Positions 6,159-7,639 of a stretch of 7,639 nucleotides of DNA are shown piece by piece (within the stretch, counting starts at the first letter, position 1; every line of letters starts with the position of its first letter). The position numbers and the translations under genes are program-made. The DNA comes from Hyphomicrobium sp. (GTDB lineage: Bacteria; Pseudomonadota; Alphaproteobacteria; Rhizobiales; Hyphomicrobiaceae). The notes under the pieces are model-generated. The model ran no database searches. It saw only the letters and a program-made list of their open reading frames with translations, and was not told the origin of the DNA. The stretch covers positions 1-7,639 of the forward strand of contig JAUWCP010000107.1 of the NCBI GenBank assembly GCA_030609245.1, read 5' to 3'.

Positions 6159-7639
6159 CGCTTGCTGAACTGGATGCAGCGCTTGCCGGCAGCCTATGTA
6201 CCGTAGACGCGATGGGCCGAGTGATACATCCCGGCTTGCCGGTTGCCTGGGGTGTCGCGGTATTGACATCCATGGCCATTGTCTGCGCATGGGCAATCAC
6301 GGCGCCCGCGTTCAATGATCCGAAACAGACGCAGCATTTTAGTCTCGTCGCCGTGCCGGGGGTCGGGGATCTTATCCGTTACATCACATCTCACGCTTGG
6401 ATCCTGCTTGCCCTGAAGCTTGTATTTGTGGCTCTGTTTCTACTCGTCATTGTTGCTGGGCTTTACGGAACACCGATTGCCGAGCGCAATGCGGCGACCA
6501 TTCTGACCTGGAACCTGTGGTGGGCGGGCCTTATCATCTCCGTGTTTTTCCTCGGTTCGGCTTGGTGCGCCGTGTGCCCATGGGACACGCTTGCCACCGT
6601 GTTCGTGCGCCGGCGCCTTTGGGGAACGGTTCGCCCGGAGACCAGCCTAAACCTGCGTGTGCCCAGGTATCTACGCACTGTGTGGCCGGCACTCATATTG
6701 TTGGTGGGGCTCACCTGGCTTGAATTGGGTGCCGGTGTGACCACCAGCCCGTACGCGACAGCCATGCTCGCCCTTGCCATGGTCGTGCTTGCAACACTTT
6801 CCCTGGCAGTCTTCGAGCGCAAGGCGTTCTGTCGCTATTTCTGTCCGGTCGGCCGCACCGTTGGATGTTATTCCCAGCTTGCCCCCGTGGAACTCCGGCC
6901 GGCAGACCCGTCAATCTGCGCAAGCTGCACGACGCTTGATTGCTATTACGGCAGCAAAGACGTCGAGCCCTGCCCCACTCATCTCGTCATGGGGCGTCTC
7001 AAACAGAACACCTACTGTACGTCATGTGGCAACTGCGCCCGCTCATGCCCACACCAGAACGTAGCGTGGCGTCTGAGGAGCCCAAGTTCCGAAGCTATGC
7101 AGGATGCCCGACCACACTGGGACGAGGCGTGCTTTATGCTTGGCCTGTTAGCACTGACCGGCTTCCACGGACTAACAATGATGGGATTCTGGGAAGACTG
7201 GGTGCGTGAGTTCGGTTTGGCCGTTGGCGATTCCGGTCGGCTGCTTTGGAGTTTCACGATCGGGTTTGGCGCGAGCCTACTAATCCCGGTAGCGTTCTTT
7301 GCAGGTGTCGTCTGGGTCACGGGCCGTATGAACAATGTGTCGATCGGCTTCGGAAAACTCTTGTCACAGTTCGCATTTGCGGCACTGCCGCTCGCCTTCG
7401 CCTACCACATCGCCCACAACCTCAACCATCTTGTGCTCGAAGGTCGCGGGCTTGGTCAGGTTCTTGCCAATCCACTCGGCGAGGGGACGCTGCCCCTGAG
7501 CCTCCTCGAGAAACAGATCAGGGGCGTGGATATGGTGGTGTCGCAAGGGACCCTCAACCTCTTACAGGCCGGCCTGATGGCGTTCGGTTTTTTGATTGCC
7601 GTTCGCGTGGTCCTGCACCGCGCCACGATACTCGTTCCG
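6155..7639 (+). CDS. Polytopic membrane polyferredoxin (NapH/CcoG/NosR-like iron-sulfur protein), 3'-truncated
   Basis: An uninterrupted frame of 495 codons from the ATG at 6155 to the window edge with no stop, so the C-terminus is missing. About nine hydrophobic segments are seen (near 30-50, 80-104, 118-135, 175-192, 200-219, 324-343, 363-387, 403-420, 467-487). After the third is WCAVCPWD (Cys138/141-Pro) and after the fifth CRYFCPVG (Cys226/230-Pro), the paired motifs of NapH-type quinol dehydrogenases. A soluble iron-sulfur domain follows: Cys255/258/263/273 with unusual spacing (CX2CX4CX9CP) and a regular Cys288/291/294/298-Pro. The C-terminal membrane half is an extra module compared with NapH and carries His338 and the cluster HIAHNLNH (His418, 421, 425), which could hold haem b or a metal. 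Its ATG overlaps the stop of the preceding gene (ATGA). It is probably a second quinone-linked electron entry or exit point. The broad class is confident; the exact partner is not. Confidence 0.83.
   Translation, partial: MTLAELDAALAGSLCTVDAMGRVIHPGLPVAWGVAVLTSMAIVCAWAITAPAFNDPKQTQHFSLVAVPGVGDLIRYITSHAWILLALKLVFVALFLLVIVAGLYGTPIAERNAATILTWNLWWAGLIISVFFLGSAWCAVCPWDTLATVFVRRRLWGTVRPETSLNLRVPRYLRTVWPALILLVGLTWLELGAGVTTSPYATAMLALAMVVLATLSLAVFERKAFCRYFCPVGRTVGCYSQLAPVELRPADPSICASCTTLDCYYGSKDVEPCPTHLVMGRLKQNTYCTSCGNCARSCPHQNVAWRLRSPSSEAMQDARPHWDEACFMLGLLALTGFHGLTMMGFWEDWVREFGLAVGDSGRLLWSFTIGFGASLLIPVAFFAGVVWVTGRMNNVSIGFGKLLSQFAFAALPLAFAYHIAHNLNHLVLEGRGLGQVLANPLGEGTLPLSLLEKQIRGVDMVVSQGTLNLLQAGLMAFGFLIAVRVVLHRATILVP

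Noticed and set aside
6397..6723. A 108-codon plus-strand open frame in another frame.
   Set aside because: It lies inside the 495-codon polyferredoxin frame, which carries coherent membrane helices and cysteine motifs; the shorter frame has neither.

Overview
The window is a gene-dense, single-strand (+) stretch from what looks like a Gram-negative, probably proteobacterial, chromosome of moderately high GC. Two proteins carry clear Tat signals, one has a Sec signal, and c-type haem and membrane iron-sulfur proteins are present, so the whole set belongs to a periplasmic or inner-membrane respiratory chain. No species can be named from the sequence. I saw no RNA genes, mobile elements, CRISPR arrays or long repeats, and no non-coding gap above about 50 bases.

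Layout, left to right: (1) 2-541, the 3' end of a c-type cytochrome with two class I haem domains; its start lies outside the window. (2) 559-3267, a Tat-exported molybdopterin oxidoreductase of the periplasmic nitrate reductase (NapA) family, 902 residues. (3) 3316-3888, a NapG-type ferredoxin with four [4Fe-4S] motifs. (4) 3892-4926, a NapH-type membrane quinol dehydrogenase. (5) 4926-5534, a second NapG-type ferredoxin. (6) 5538-6158, an unrecognised exported protein with a C-terminal membrane anchor and a His-His pair at the predicted mature N-terminus. (7) 6155-7639, a long open frame running off the right edge, encoding a polytopic membrane polyferredoxin.

Genes 3-4 abut, 4-5 and 6-7 overlap by 1 and 4 bases, and the remaining gaps are 3 to 48 bases, so all seven probably form one operon. 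The likely logic is an electron-transfer chain: NapH and the second membrane polyferredoxin sit in the membrane and face the quinone pool; the two NapG-like ferredoxins and the cytochrome carry electrons in the periplasm; and the NapA-like enzyme is the catalytic end point. Nitrate reduction is the default reading. However, the window has no NapB, NapC, NapD or NapF, the enzyme has a roughly 55-residue insertion, and the cytochrome is not NapB-like. This is therefore a rewired Nap-type system, and its real substrate and direction of electron flow are open.
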